DNA of 64,000 nucleotides from Odoribacter sp. AF15-53 (GTDB lineage: Bacteria > Bacteroidota > Bacteroidia > Bacteroidales > Marinifilaceae): NCBI RefSeq assembly GCF_003479425.1, contig NZ_QUHC01000003.1, forward strand, positions 62,001 through 126,000. Direction: 5' to 3'. Below the pieces are notes generated by a model, which had not been told where the DNA came from, ran no database searches, and saw only the letters and a list, made by a program, of their open reading frames with translations. Every line of letters starts with the position of its first letter. Position 1 is the first letter of the stretch. The translations under genes were made by a program, and so were the position numbers. Shown in pieces: positions 43,812 through 53,256 of this stretch.

Positions 43812-44471
43812 ATGAAGAACGGAAAAGAATACAAGTACATCCTGCTGGATCTCGACGGAACACTGACCGATTCCATGGAGGGAATCACGAAATCTATCCG
43901 TTACGCCTTAAAACATTTCGATATTGAAGTGTGCGATTTGAATGATCTTCGGAAATTTGTCGGTCCCCCTCTGAAGGAATCTTTCATGCATTTCTATCAT
44001 TTCACGGAAACCCAGGCCGAGGAAGGAATTCGCAAATACCGGGAACGTTTCGCGGATAAAGGAATATACGAAAACACCGTATACGAGGGAGTCGAAACGC
44101 TATTGCAACAATTGAACGAGGCCGGTAAACAAGTGATGCTGGCAACAGGGAAACCCACTTATTACGCCGAAAAGATCCTGAATTATTTCCACCTGGACGC
44201 TTATTTCAAGTTTGTCGGAGGGAGTGGTCTCGACGGTTCGTTATCGCACAAAGACGAGGTTATCCGTCACGTGCTGGAAAGTAACGATATCCGTGATTTA
44301 AACCGGGTTGTCATGATCGGGGACCGGGAAAACGACATCACGGGAGCCAAGCGAACAGGGATCGACAGCATCGGTGTTCTTTACGGGTACGGGGACCGGG
44401 AAGAGCTAACCTCTGCCGGAGCCGACCGGATCGTGACCTCGGTGGAAGAGTTATCACGGGTATTATTATAA
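43812..44471 (+). CDS. HAD-superfamily phosphatase (phosphoglycolate phosphatase-like)
   Basis: A 219-residue HAD hydrolase. Motif I is LLDLDGTLTDS (nucleophile Asp near residue 13), motif II is the Thr in VMLATGKP, and motifs III/IV are SHKDEVIRHV and VVMIGDRENDITGAKRTGIDSIGVLYGYG. The four-helix cap is of the PGPase/Gph kind. The natural substrate (phosphoglycolate, pyrophosphate or a sugar phosphate) cannot be read from the sequence. It starts 24 nt after the operon terminator and is convergent with the ArnT-like gene. Confidence 0.88.
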   Translation: MKNGKEYKYILLDLDGTLTDSMEGITKSIRYALKHFDIEVCDLNDLRKFVGPPLKESFMHFYHFTETQAEEGIRKYRERFADKGIYENTVYEGVETLLQQLNEAGKQVMLATGKPTYYAEKILNYFHLDAYFKFVGGSGLDGSLSHKDEVIRHVLESNDIRDLNRVVMIGDRENDITGAKRTGIDSIGVLYGYGDREELTSAGADRIVTSVEELSRVLL

Positions 44472-44492
44472 TCGAATACCCGCGATCATTCT

Positions 44493-46130
44493 TTATTTTT
44501 TCTCTAGTATCGTCACGTAACGCACGAATTTGGAGGAATAATGTTTTTTATCGGATTTCGGACGATTGTTGTTATCAAACACATCTATAAAATGCAGGTT
44601 CACCTTTTCCTGTATGGTCGCGGGCAATACTTCAGCCGCGGGCTTTTCGGAAACCAGCACGATGGGAAGAGAGTCCAGAATCGTGGTATCTTTCTCTATA
44701 TCCCAAGGCAAGATGCGACGTCCAGCCTTGTAAACCAATTCAATGCGCAATCCTTCTTTTTCCGGGTAATAGAATGGTAGGTGCTGTAATTCCTTTATAT
44801 CGCGGACAGCTTTTATACTCTTGATCTCGGTATTATTAAATATGTTCGCGACTTTAGACATCAACAAGGTTTCCACGAGGATCAACAGGAAGACAACGCC
44901 CGTGAATACTTTCATGGAGCGCATCCTCACCCCTCCCGTGAAAATCGAATAGGCTGTCGCAAGGAACAGAATCGAGACAATGATAAGAAGGGTTAGGCTG
45001 ACCTGCTCTTTCGTGTAAAACAAGAGATACACGGCAACAGGCATTCCTAAAGCAATCAGGGCCGGAAGGAACGCGTTGATCCGGAACATGACACGATCGC
45101 CAGTCGTGAGCGTCTTTTCTTTCGTGGCGGTAAATATATAAACCACGTAATGCGCAACGACCATGGCCGCGGGAATTAACAACGGTAGCAGGTAACGGGT
45201 CTTTTTCTCCGGGAAAAGGGAAAGTAACACGAGTGTGACCACGGTCCATAAAACGGCCAGCGTGTATTCTTTACGCAGGGTGATTTTATTTTTCAACCAC
45301 GGCCAGCATAATCCCGTCAGAAGGAATAACGACCAGATTCCCGATTCGGCAAAGAACAACCAGTAGTAATACCAGGGACGAACGTTTCTCTCAATCCATG
45401 CCGTTGATTCTTTCGCCAACACGAACATGGCCGTATCCCGGTGGAACATGTACAAGTAAAGCGGCCACCAGAAGCTGATGACAACGAACAGCAATAACAT
45501 GACCACGATCGGCCCCCCTTTCCGCTTGAAGGAAGGACGGTATACCCAAAAATAAGAGATCAGGAAAGGGAATAACAAGGCATAGAAAGAAACCGGACCT
45601 TTCCCAAGGAAAGACAAGCCCAGGAATATTCCCGCCCATATAAAATTACCCCAACCTGTTCGCATGCTGGATACTCCCTTGTAAAAGAAAAATATCGCTC
45701 CCAGCATGAAACTGTGACAATATATATCCCACGTCGCCACCCGTCCTGCCATGATGACATTAAAACTGGTAGCGAGTACCAGAGCGGAAAGTAATCCCAA
45801 AAGCCGGTTACCGCTCAGGGACGAGGCAAAGAAATAAAGGAAAAATGCCATTAAAGTTGCCATGACCCCGGCAGCCGCACGCTGTAAAGAGATGTTATCT
45901 GGGGCCAGATATTCAATTCCGGCGGCTACCCAAGTGGGAAGAGGTGGTTTTTCCAAACGCAATTCACCGTTCATCGTCGGGACTAACCAATTATCATATT
46001 CGATCATTTCATGGGCCGTGACCAAGTTACGGGACTCCATAATATCCTCATAAACAGAACTGTTATTCACGAAAAAAGCGAACCAGCAGACAACAAGAAT
46101 GAATAGATAATGTATGTAGTTTTTATGCAT
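44493..46130 (-). CDS. ArnT-like lipid A / polyprenyl-phosphate-sugar glycosyltransferase (GT83/PMT superfamily)
   Basis: A 545-residue membrane enzyme with about 11-12 helices in the first 430 residues and a periplasmic C-terminal part. The first periplasmic loop carries EDIMESRNLVTAHEMIEYDNWLVPTMNGELRLEKPPLPTW, matching the ArnT motif in which an acidic residue and the KPPL stretch form the active site. ArnT-type enzymes move a sugar from undecaprenyl phosphate to lipid A on the periplasmic face. The donor sugar is unknown. It is divergent from a second ArnT-like gene by 181 nt. Confidence 0.86.
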   Translation of the reverse strand: MHKNYIHYLFILVVCWFAFFVNNSSVYEDIMESRNLVTAHEMIEYDNWLVPTMNGELRLEKPPLPTWVAAGIEYLAPDNISLQRAAAGVMATLMAFFLYFFASSLSGNRLLGLLSALVLATSFNVIMAGRVATWDIYCHSFMLGAIFFFYKGVSSMRTGWGNFIWAGIFLGLSFLGKGPVSFYALLFPFLISYFWVYRPSFKRKGGPIVVMLLLFVVISFWWPLYLYMFHRDTAMFVLAKESTAWIERNVRPWYYYWLFFAESGIWSLFLLTGLCWPWLKNKITLRKEYTLAVLWTVVTLVLLSLFPEKKTRYLLPLLIPAAMVVAHYVVYIFTATKEKTLTTGDRVMFRINAFLPALIALGMPVAVYLLFYTKEQVSLTLLIIVSILFLATAYSIFTGGVRMRSMKVFTGVVFLLILVETLLMSKVANIFNNTEIKSIKAVRDIKELQHLPFYYPEKEGLRIELVYKAGRRILPWDIEKDTTILDSLPIVLVSEKPAAEVLPATIQEKVNLHFIDVFDNNNRPKSDKKHYSSKFVRYVTILEKK

Positions 46131-46311
46131 AATCTTATGAATTACACTTTTAGATTAAGGTGCAAATTTATAATAATAAAACTATTTTCAGCGGCATATC
46201 GTTCAAATAATGAAAGAAGAATTATTTTCTTAAAACGTAACAAAGGAGTAACATTTTTGGTATACTTTTTGGATATTTTATTAGCACAGAGGACTTGACG
46301 TATTCATTATC

Positions 46312-47886
46312 ATGAAAGTAGAACGATATTTGATATTATTTATCCTGGTGATTCCCGTGTTGATCTTAAGGGATTTCACTCCAAATAATGAACTGAAGTA
46401 CCTGAGTATCGTGGACGAGGCGTTACGAGACGGGCATTTTTTCACGTTTTATAATCAAGGGGAGATTTACGCGGACAAACCACCCTTGTATTTCTGGTTG
46501 CTCATGTTCAGCAAATGGATCTGGGGAGAATATAGCATGTTCGGACTTTCGCTATTCTCGATTATCCCGGCCCTGGTTTCCATTTACGTCATGAACAAAT
46601 GGGTAGAGGCGGAAACTGGGGCTTCCACCCGGTGGACAGCCTCGTTAATGCTTTTCACCAGCGCTCTTTTTATCGGTTCCGGACTGGTTTTACGCATGGA
46701 TATGCTGATGTGTATGTTTATCCTGCTCGCCCTTTACACGTTTTACAAGCGATATTCGGGTAAAGGACGCCCGATAGATCGGTTCTTGTTGCCGTTTTAT
46801 GTCTTTATGGCCATATTTTCCAAAGGGCCTGTCGGGATTGTCGTTCCCTTGATTTCAATGATCGTTTTTTTAATGGTGAAAAAAGAGATTCGCCATTTCG
46901 GTCATTATTTCGGTTGGCGGGAATGGGGTATTTTATCGGGTTTTTGCATCGTGTGGTTTTCCTGCATCTACCTAGAAGGCGGAAGCGCCTACCTCAACAA
47001 CCTTCTCTTCCACCAGACGATTAACCGGGCGATCGATTCTTTCGATCATAAAAAAGCTTTCTGGTATTACGGGGTTACTTTCTGGTACGCTGTCGCTCCC
47101 TGGTCACTCCTGTACATCACGACCCTGGTTATCGCTATAAAAAAGAAATTACTATCGACGGACAAGGAGAAGTTTTTCCTTTCGATCATCGGATCGACTT
47201 TCGTGGTTCTTTCCATATTCAGCGCAAAACTCGATATCTATATGTTGCCTGTATTCCCGTTCTGCACGTACCTGACGATTCTATTATTGCCCAAGGAGAA
47301 GGAGAAATGGGTTTCTTTTACCCTGTATATCCCAATCGTCGCTCTCACGATTGCCCCGGCTGCCCTGTTTTTCATCGAGCGCAAACCGGGGATACCGGAT
47401 TCACCGTTTATCTATATCGCCGTAGCCCTGTTGTTCATGTTCAGCTTAACGGCCTGCTGGTTGCTATACCGAAAACAGATGTACAAGGCGATCAATTGCA
47501 CTGCGCTAGGTATTCTCGCCACCCTGTTCACGGGAGCTTTCGCCTTACCACAGGTCAACCCGTACATCGGTCTTACAACCGCAGCCGAGAAGGCACAAGA
47601 CATTTGTGAACAAGAGGAGATCGATCACTATTATTATTACAGGTTCCGCAGCGGGGAAAACATGGACGTGTTCCTGCACGAAGAACCCGTGAAAATCACG
47701 AACGAAGATTCTTTGCTCAATATATACCAAAAGGGTGATTGCATGATTTTCCTAAAAGAAAAGGACGTGATGCGCTCCCAAACACTTCAAGAACGCTTGA
47801 AAAAGATCCATCACGAAAAAATCGGGAACTATTACCTGGTACATCCTCCTTTGCCCGTGCAATATAGTGAAACCTCTTTACCCTAG
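46312..47886 (+). CDS. ArnT-like glycosyltransferase, second copy
   Basis: A 524-residue membrane protein of the same superfamily as its divergent neighbour. The first loop shows PNNELKYLSIVDEALRDGHFFTFYNQGEIYADKPPLYFWLLM, where the acidic ELKY and KPPL positions match ArnT active-site elements. About 11-12 helices follow and a soluble C-terminal part (YYYRFRSGENMDVFLHEEPVKI…). Sequence differs much from the first copy, so a different donor or acceptor is likely. The gene ends 79 nt before the locus B sigma gene. Confidence 0.86.
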   Translation: MKVERYLILFILVIPVLILRDFTPNNELKYLSIVDEALRDGHFFTFYNQGEIYADKPPLYFWLLMFSKWIWGEYSMFGLSLFSIIPALVSIYVMNKWVEAETGASTRWTASLMLFTSALFIGSGLVLRMDMLMCMFILLALYTFYKRYSGKGRPIDRFLLPFYVFMAIFSKGPVGIVVPLISMIVFLMVKKEIRHFGHYFGWREWGILSGFCIVWFSCIYLEGGSAYLNNLLFHQTINRAIDSFDHKKAFWYYGVTFWYAVAPWSLLYITTLVIAIKKKLLSTDKEKFFLSIIGSTFVVLSIFSAKLDIYMLPVFPFCTYLTILLLPKEKEKWVSFTLYIPIVALTIAPAALFFIERKPGIPDSPFIYIAVALLFMFSLTACWLLYRKQMYKAINCTALGILATLFTGAFALPQVNPYIGLTTAAEKAQDICEQEEIDHYYYYRFRSGENMDVFLHEEPVKITNEDSLLNIYQKGDCMIFLKEKDVMRSQTLQERLKKIHHEKIGNYYLVHPPLPVQYSETSLP

Positions 47887-47965
47887 TCGATCAATCCGCC
47901 CGAGAGTTTATCTCATATCTTGAGATCGAATCGACAAGTACCACATTTTTACGTATATTTGTGGC

Positions 47966-48544
47966 ATGGTAACAATCAAGGATGTAAAATTAATTAAATC
48001 TTTTAATGCCGGTGATCCTATGGCTTTCAAGGTCATTTTCGATCACTATTACAAGATTTTGTGTTCTTATACCTACCATTTTATACAGACTCCTTACGCG
48101 GTTGATGATATCGTGCAGGATCTCTTCGTTACCTTGTGGGATAAACGCGAGAGTTTCGATTGCATTGAAAAGATCAGTTCTTTCCTTTTCGTTTCTGCCC
48201 GGAACGCCTGTTTAAATTACTCAAAACATGAACAGATGAAGGCGAAGAAACTAAAAGAATTTGTCGCCCAAACAGATGAAGCGGTGTATGACGATTATAT
48301 TATCACGGCCGAATTCGACCAGAAGTTAAACCATTGGTTAAGTTCCCTCCCCTCAGAATGCAGAAAAGTCGTCGATATGGCAATTGCCGGAATGAAGAAC
48401 GACGAAATCGCACAAGCCTTGAATATCTCGGTCAACACGGTAAAAAATCAAAAAGTCAAAGGTTTCAAGATATTAAAGGAACTCTATAAGGATGAATATC
48501 TTACAATTCTATTTTACGTTTTCATGTCTATCGCATCAAAATAA
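47966..48544 (+). CDS. ECF RNA polymerase sigma factor (locus B)
   Basis: A 192-residue ECF sigma factor. Region 2 is about 18-85 (AFKVIFDHYYKILCSYTYHFI, VDDIVQDLFVTLWDKRESFD) and region 4 about 125-175 (LPSECRKVVDMAIAGMKNDEIAQALNISVNTVKNQKVKGFKIL). It opens locus B and lies in line with fecR, susC and susD. A TATATTTG box at 47954-47961 ends only 4 nt before ATG 47966; if used, the message would be nearly leaderless, and a later start would cut into region 2. Confidence 0.92.
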   Translation: MVTIKDVKLIKSFNAGDPMAFKVIFDHYYKILCSYTYHFIQTPYAVDDIVQDLFVTLWDKRESFDCIEKISSFLFVSARNACLNYSKHEQMKAKKLKEFVAQTDEAVYDDYIITAEFDQKLNHWLSSLPSECRKVVDMAIAGMKNDEIAQALNISVNTVKNQKVKGFKILKELYKDEYLTILFYVFMSIASK

Positions 48545-48614
48545 TTCATCAAAAAAATAAGCTTCACGTAGTACGACCCGAGGGTTTGATTGTTATACTG
48601 TAAAATAGATAAAC

Positions 48615-49730
48615 ATGACACCTAAAGATCGAGAACATATCGCCCATTTAATTTTTCTCGCTTACACGGGACAGGCAACTCCCGAACAGCAAGAAGATTT
48701 ATCCCGTTGGCTGGAACAGAAGCGGCATAATCTTGAATTGTATCATACAATCGTAGATAACAACCGAATCCAATCGGAACAAGAGGCTTTTGCCTTGTTC
48801 AATCAACAAGAGGCGTGGGCAAAAATATCCCGGAAGACGTACCGGAAACAAAGAACGTTATACACACGGATCGCACGTTATGTAGCCACGTTGATTCTAT
48901 TGATCTGTGCCAGCGTGTATTTCCTGAACACGGAACAACCGGAAGAGAAGATTACAACCGCAGCGCTATACCTGGAACCCATGTCACCCAAGGCTATCTT
49001 GCGAAACGAGCAGGATATGCAGATGTCTCTCCCCGGCGAACGTTACTCGGTAAAAGACAGTATCAAGTTAAAAGAACAACTTGAAGCATCGGAGGTTTTG
49101 CAGATCTACGTGCCAAAAGGCGGGGAGTTTGAGTTGGTGCTGGATGACGGAACTCATGTTTGGATGAATTCGGAAACCGAATTAATATTCCCCCGAACTT
49201 TCACGGGAAACGAACGACGGGTAGAATTAGTCTCCGGGGAAGCTTATTTTGACGTTTCGAAAGACAAGGCAAGACCTTTTATCGTGCATAATAAAAACTT
49301 GGATTTAACCGTGTTGGGTACACGATTCAATATCCAGAGTTATGCCGACGAGCAGGAGATCGTGACGACCCTGGTGGAAGGAGCCGTACGACTTTCATCA
49401 AATAAGGCTGTCCTGCGCCCCGGCGAGCAAGCAGTTTATGACAAAACGACCGGAACAACTCAAATTGAAACCGTGGACACGGAACTTTTCACCGCATGGA
49501 GACACGGGCGACTGGTATTTAAATCCGCCCGGCTGGAATCAGTTCTCAAACAACTGTCTCGCTGGTACGATGTAACTTTCGTGTACGAGGAGGAAGAAGT
49601 GAAGGACTGGGTGTTCTCCGGCAACATGAAAAAATACGAGAATGGCAACGTTATCCTGGGCATATTGAAAGCCACGGGCAAGGTAAATTTTGTTCAACAA
49701 GATTCGGTCATATATGTAAAACGACAATAG
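48615..49730 (+). CDS. FecR family anti-sigma factor (locus B)
   Basis: A 371-residue anti-sigma factor. The cytoplasmic N-terminal part (about 1-85; AYTGQATPEQQEDLSRWLEQKRHN), one membrane helix (about 88-105, YVATLILLICASVYFL), the FecR domain (GGEFELVLDDGTHVWMNSETELIFPRTF and GEAYFDVSKDKARPFIV) and a C-terminal DUF4974 (LESVLKQLSRWYDVTFVYEEEEV) are all visible. It should hold the locus B sigma factor until the SusC STN domain signals. The 70-nt gap after the sigma gene and the 36-nt gap before susC contain no hairpin like that of locus A. Confidence 0.94.
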   Translation: MTPKDREHIAHLIFLAYTGQATPEQQEDLSRWLEQKRHNLELYHTIVDNNRIQSEQEAFALFNQQEAWAKISRKTYRKQRTLYTRIARYVATLILLICASVYFLNTEQPEEKITTAALYLEPMSPKAILRNEQDMQMSLPGERYSVKDSIKLKEQLEASEVLQIYVPKGGEFELVLDDGTHVWMNSETELIFPRTFTGNERRVELVSGEAYFDVSKDKARPFIVHNKNLDLTVLGTRFNIQSYADEQEIVTTLVEGAVRLSSNKAVLRPGEQAVYDKTTGTTQIETVDTELFTAWRHGRLVFKSARLESVLKQLSRWYDVTFVYEEEEVKDWVFSGNMKKYENGNVILGILKATGKVNFVQQDSVIYVKRQ

Positions 49731-49766
49731 AAAATATCGACTTTATTTCATTAAAAACCAATAACT

Positions 49767-52700
49767 ATGAAGAAGAATTCATTAATCCCAAAACCGGGGT
49801 TCAGGCTTTTTTGCCCTCACCCGAAAGTGTTCGTGAAGCTATTCGCCCTTATTGTCTTCATGACATTTTATATTCACTCCTACGGATTAGGGCAAAATAA
49901 AAAAATGGATGTTCATTTCAATAACGTTTCGATTGATTACGTGATCGAATATCTGGAGGCGGCAACGGACTACACGTTCGTGTATAATGACACGGACAAA
50001 GAAGGAGTCAAAGTTTCCGTATCGCTGAAAGACGCAGACATAATCACCATTTTGGACGCCGTGTTCAAAGATACTCCCCTCGCCTACCAGATCAAGGAAG
50101 AGCGGATCGTCGTATTGAGACGCAAAAATATCCCGACAAAGACAGAACAGGAAAAGCAACTCGTGGTAAAAGGACGGGTGATTTCAGAAAAGGAAAAAGA
50201 ACCTATCATCGGGGCCACGGTCGTGCTGGAAGGAACAACACTGGGTGTTGCCACGGATATGGACGGAAACTTTTCGTTGAACGTTCCAAAAGAAGCGAAA
50301 ACCCTGGTCATCAGCAGTATCGGTTACGCAAGATTCCAACTGATATTAACCCCAGAGGTGTTTGAAAAGATGAATGTCATCCAGCTCAAAGATAGCGTGA
50401 GTTTCGTGGATGAAGTGGTTATCGTTGGATACGGTACAACCAAGGTAAAAGACGCAACAGGAGCCGTTTCCCGGTTAGGCGAAAAAGAAATCGCCATGTC
50501 GCCAGCCGGGGCTTCGATTCAAAGCATGTTGCAGGGACGGGCTCCCGGCGTGAACGTCATGATTCAATCAGCCTCCCCTACCTCTCCGGTAAACGTTGTC
50601 ATCCGGGGTGTATCCACGCTGACCGGTAACACACAACCTCTATGGGTTATCGACGGGGTACCCGACTACTCGCAAAGTTCAACGGGAGACGTAACCAACG
50701 CCCTGTTTAATCTGAACTTGTCGGATGTCGAAAGCATTGACATCTTGAAAGACGTTTCGGCTACCGCCATTTACGGTTCCCGGGCAGCCAACGGGGTCAT
50801 CATCGTGACCACAAAAAGGGGAAAACAGGGGATGCAACCCACGGTTGAACTCTCCCTTCGTTCCGGAATCCAAACAATCAATTCCAACAAACTCGATGCT
50901 TTGAACGCCTCTGAATACAAGCGATTCGTGGAAACCGTAGGCCGCCAGTCTATCGAGATCGCCGGATTCGATTACAATACGCGCTTTTTCTTTGACGAAA
51001 CGAAATTCAATCAACTGAACACGAGCCAATGGGACGGCAGCATGTTGCAACTGCGCTCGGACGCCTTCATGGACGGGGATACCGACTGGTGGGACGAGAT
51101 GACACAGAATGCCACGACAACACAATGCGACATTTCCGTACGAGGCGGTACCGCAAACACGAATTACTTTATTTCTTTCGGGTACAATGACCAGAAAGGA
51201 GTGGTAAAAGGAGGAAGAAGTAAATTGTACACCGGACGTCTGAACTTGGAGACGTTGATCGGCAAACAATTGAAACTAGGTGTAAACCTCTCCGGTTCAT
51301 CCCGAAAAACGAATAACAAGGATAACCTGATTGACAACATCATCCGGTTCCGTCCGGATTTCCCCGCCTACAATGAAGACGGGAGCCTGAACCTGGTAAC
51401 AACAAGTACCGTTATCGAGAACCCTCACCTGACGTTAGCCAACCGAAACGACGGACGGGGATTGACATTCTCGTCTTCCGCATTCTTGGAATGGACGATC
51501 CTGGACGGCTTGAAATTCAAATCCACCGGGACGGTCAACTACACGAACTCCAAAACGGACGTGTTCTCAAAGAAAGGAACGAGAGGATATTCCATAGCCT
51601 ACAACACCCGTAGCCTGGGGAATAGCGAATATAACACTTACGTGTGGGATAACACGTTGACCTGGATGAAGGATTTCGGGAAACACAACCTAGTTGCCGT
51701 GGTCGGGCAGTCGATTGAAAAATATAAATCCAATTACCTCTCCGGTGGGGCCGACGATTTCCCAGACGAGGAGGTACTAATCAACTTGGGTAGCGGGGCC
51801 GATTCGTGGTCTGACAGTGACGAAGCCGGAAACACGCTGGTATCAGCTATCGCCCGTATAAACTATAAATATAACAACCGTTATCTGGCAACCTTTACTT
51901 TCCGTACCGACGGTTCTTCCAAATTCGGACCGGATAAACGCTGGGGATATTTCCCTTCCGGAGCCCTAGCCTGGGTGATCTCAGAGGAAGAGTTTATGGC
52001 CCCGTTGAAAACCTATATTCCTTACCTGAAATTACGAGCTTCTATCGGGAAGATCGGTTCTCAAAATCTAGGTAATTATGACTACATATCTCTCATGGGG
52101 TCAGCCACGTATGACGGAGAACCGGGAACAAAACCCACTTCTTTGGGCAACCCGGTTCTGCAATGGGAAGAAACCACATCCATTGATGTCGGTCTTGATT
52201 TCGGCTTATTCAGCGAACGTCTTCGGGGAACGATCGGTTATTACAACAAACAAATCAATAACTTGATATATAACGGTTCTGTTCCCGCAAACTCCTCGTA
52301 CACTACTGTGAACCAGAACGTGGGTACGATAGCCAACACCGGATGGGAGGTTGACATGCGGGGTGATGTGATCCGTACCGACAAACTCAATTTCGAAATC
52401 GGCTTCAACATTGCCACTAATACCGGGAAGGTGAAGAAATTGGACGGTGTCGTGAAAGAATTGAAAATGCCTTATTATTACGAGTATGTTCGTCTGGTCG
52501 AGGGTGGACACATCGGGGACTGGTACGGGTATAAATATGCCGGACGACTGTTCAGAACACAGGAAGAGATTATCGCCCTGAGACCGACATCTGCAACTAC
52601 CGGAGCTCAGGAGAATTATTTCGGCAGTTACGACTCTCCCGGGGACATGTACCTTATCGATCAAGATGGGGACGGGAAGATCACGGCAAAGGATAAAGTG

Positions 52701-53246
52701 AAGCTAGGGAATTTCAACCCGAAATTCTTCGGAGGATTCAACCTCTCCCTCAGTTGGAAAAACCTGTATGCAACAGCCGTATTCACTTATTCTTACGGGG
52801 CAAAAAGAATGTGGTATTATCAATATGAAAAAACTTCGGGAGTGGGGACTTACAACATGTATAACTCTATTTTCGACAGTTACAATTTCAAGGGTAGCGA
52901 CGCCTTATTCCCCAGACTGGCTTACGCCGGAACGGTAGCCAATGCCTTGAGCGACCTGTATATACACGACGCTTCTTTCCTGCGGATGAACTCGTTAAAT
53001 CTAAACTATCGCTTGCCGCAAAATTGGTTTACGGGAACTTTCGTGAATAATATTGAATTCTCGTTCTCGGCCTCCAACTTGTTCACGATTACCCAATACC
53101 CGGGCTTTGACCCGCAAGGAAACTTCGGCTCTAACCCGACATCGGCAACAGCCAATGACGTGATAACCGTGGCTCAAGGGGTTGATTACAGCACCTATCC
53201 TTCGGCAAGGACTTATAGCATTGGTATCAAGTTTACTTTCAAATAA
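49767..53246 (+). CDS. SusC/RagA family TonB-dependent receptor with STN domain (locus B)
   Basis: A 1159-residue importer. After an N-terminal extension and hydrophobic segment (about 22-40) come an STN domain (about 46-115), a carboxypeptidase-like domain (about 128-205, LVVKGRVISEKEKEPIIGATV), the plug (VVIVGYGTTKVKDATGAVSRL; SIDILKDVSATAIYGSRAANGVIIVTTKRG is the SusC signature) and a barrel ending YSIGIKFTFK. An acidic loop IDQDGDGKITAKDKVKLG (about 965-983) resembles a Ca-binding EF-hand-like loop common in SusC proteins. The ligand is unknown. Confidence 0.95.
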   Translation: MKKNSLIPKPGFRLFCPHPKVFVKLFALIVFMTFYIHSYGLGQNKKMDVHFNNVSIDYVIEYLEAATDYTFVYNDTDKEGVKVSVSLKDADIITILDAVFKDTPLAYQIKEERIVVLRRKNIPTKTEQEKQLVVKGRVISEKEKEPIIGATVVLEGTTLGVATDMDGNFSLNVPKEAKTLVISSIGYARFQLILTPEVFEKMNVIQLKDSVSFVDEVVIVGYGTTKVKDATGAVSRLGEKEIAMSPAGASIQSMLQGRAPGVNVMIQSASPTSPVNVVIRGVSTLTGNTQPLWVIDGVPDYSQSSTGDVTNALFNLNLSDVESIDILKDVSATAIYGSRAANGVIIVTTKRGKQGMQPTVELSLRSGIQTINSNKLDALNASEYKRFVETVGRQSIEIAGFDYNTRFFFDETKFNQLNTSQWDGSMLQLRSDAFMDGDTDWWDEMTQNATTTQCDISVRGGTANTNYFISFGYNDQKGVVKGGRSKLYTGRLNLETLIGKQLKLGVNLSGSSRKTNNKDNLIDNIIRFRPDFPAYNEDGSLNLVTTSTVIENPHLTLANRNDGRGLTFSSSAFLEWTILDGLKFKSTGTVNYTNSKTDVFSKKGTRGYSIAYNTRSLGNSEYNTYVWDNTLTWMKDFGKHNLVAVVGQSIEKYKSNYLSGGADDFPDEEVLINLGSGADSWSDSDEAGNTLVSAIARINYKYNNRYLATFTFRTDGSSKFGPDKRWGYFPSGALAWVISEEEFMAPLKTYIPYLKLRASIGKIGSQNLGNYDYISLMGSATYDGEPGTKPTSLGNPVLQWEETTSIDVGLDFGLFSERLRGTIGYYNKQINNLIYNGSVPANSSYTTVNQNVGTIANTGWEVDMRGDVIRTDKLNFEIGFNIATNTGKVKKLDGVVKELKMPYYYEYVRLVEGGHIGDWYGYKYAGRLFRTQEEIIALRPTSATTGAQENYFGSYDSPGDMYLIDQDGDGKITAKDKVKLGNFNPKFFGGFNLSLSWKNLYATAVFTYSYGAKRMWYYQYEKTSGVGTYNMYNSIFDSYNFKGSDALFPRLAYAGTVANALSDLYIHDASFLRMNSLNLNYRLPQNWFTGTFVNNIEFSFSASNLFTITQYPGFDPQGNFGSNPTSATANDVITVAQGVDYSTYPSARTYSIGIKFTFK

Positions 53247-53256
53247 ATTCAGCACC

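Noticed and set aside
46110..46298. A 62-residue frame in the ArnT divergent gap
   Set aside because: It overlaps the start of the minus-strand ArnT-like gene and has no coding features; the gap is better seen as a promoter region.
52680..52720. Acidic DQDGDGKITAKDK loop in locus B SusC as a separate EF-hand or dockerin module
   Set aside because: Such a loop is common within SusC barrels; no second dockerin-like copy is present.
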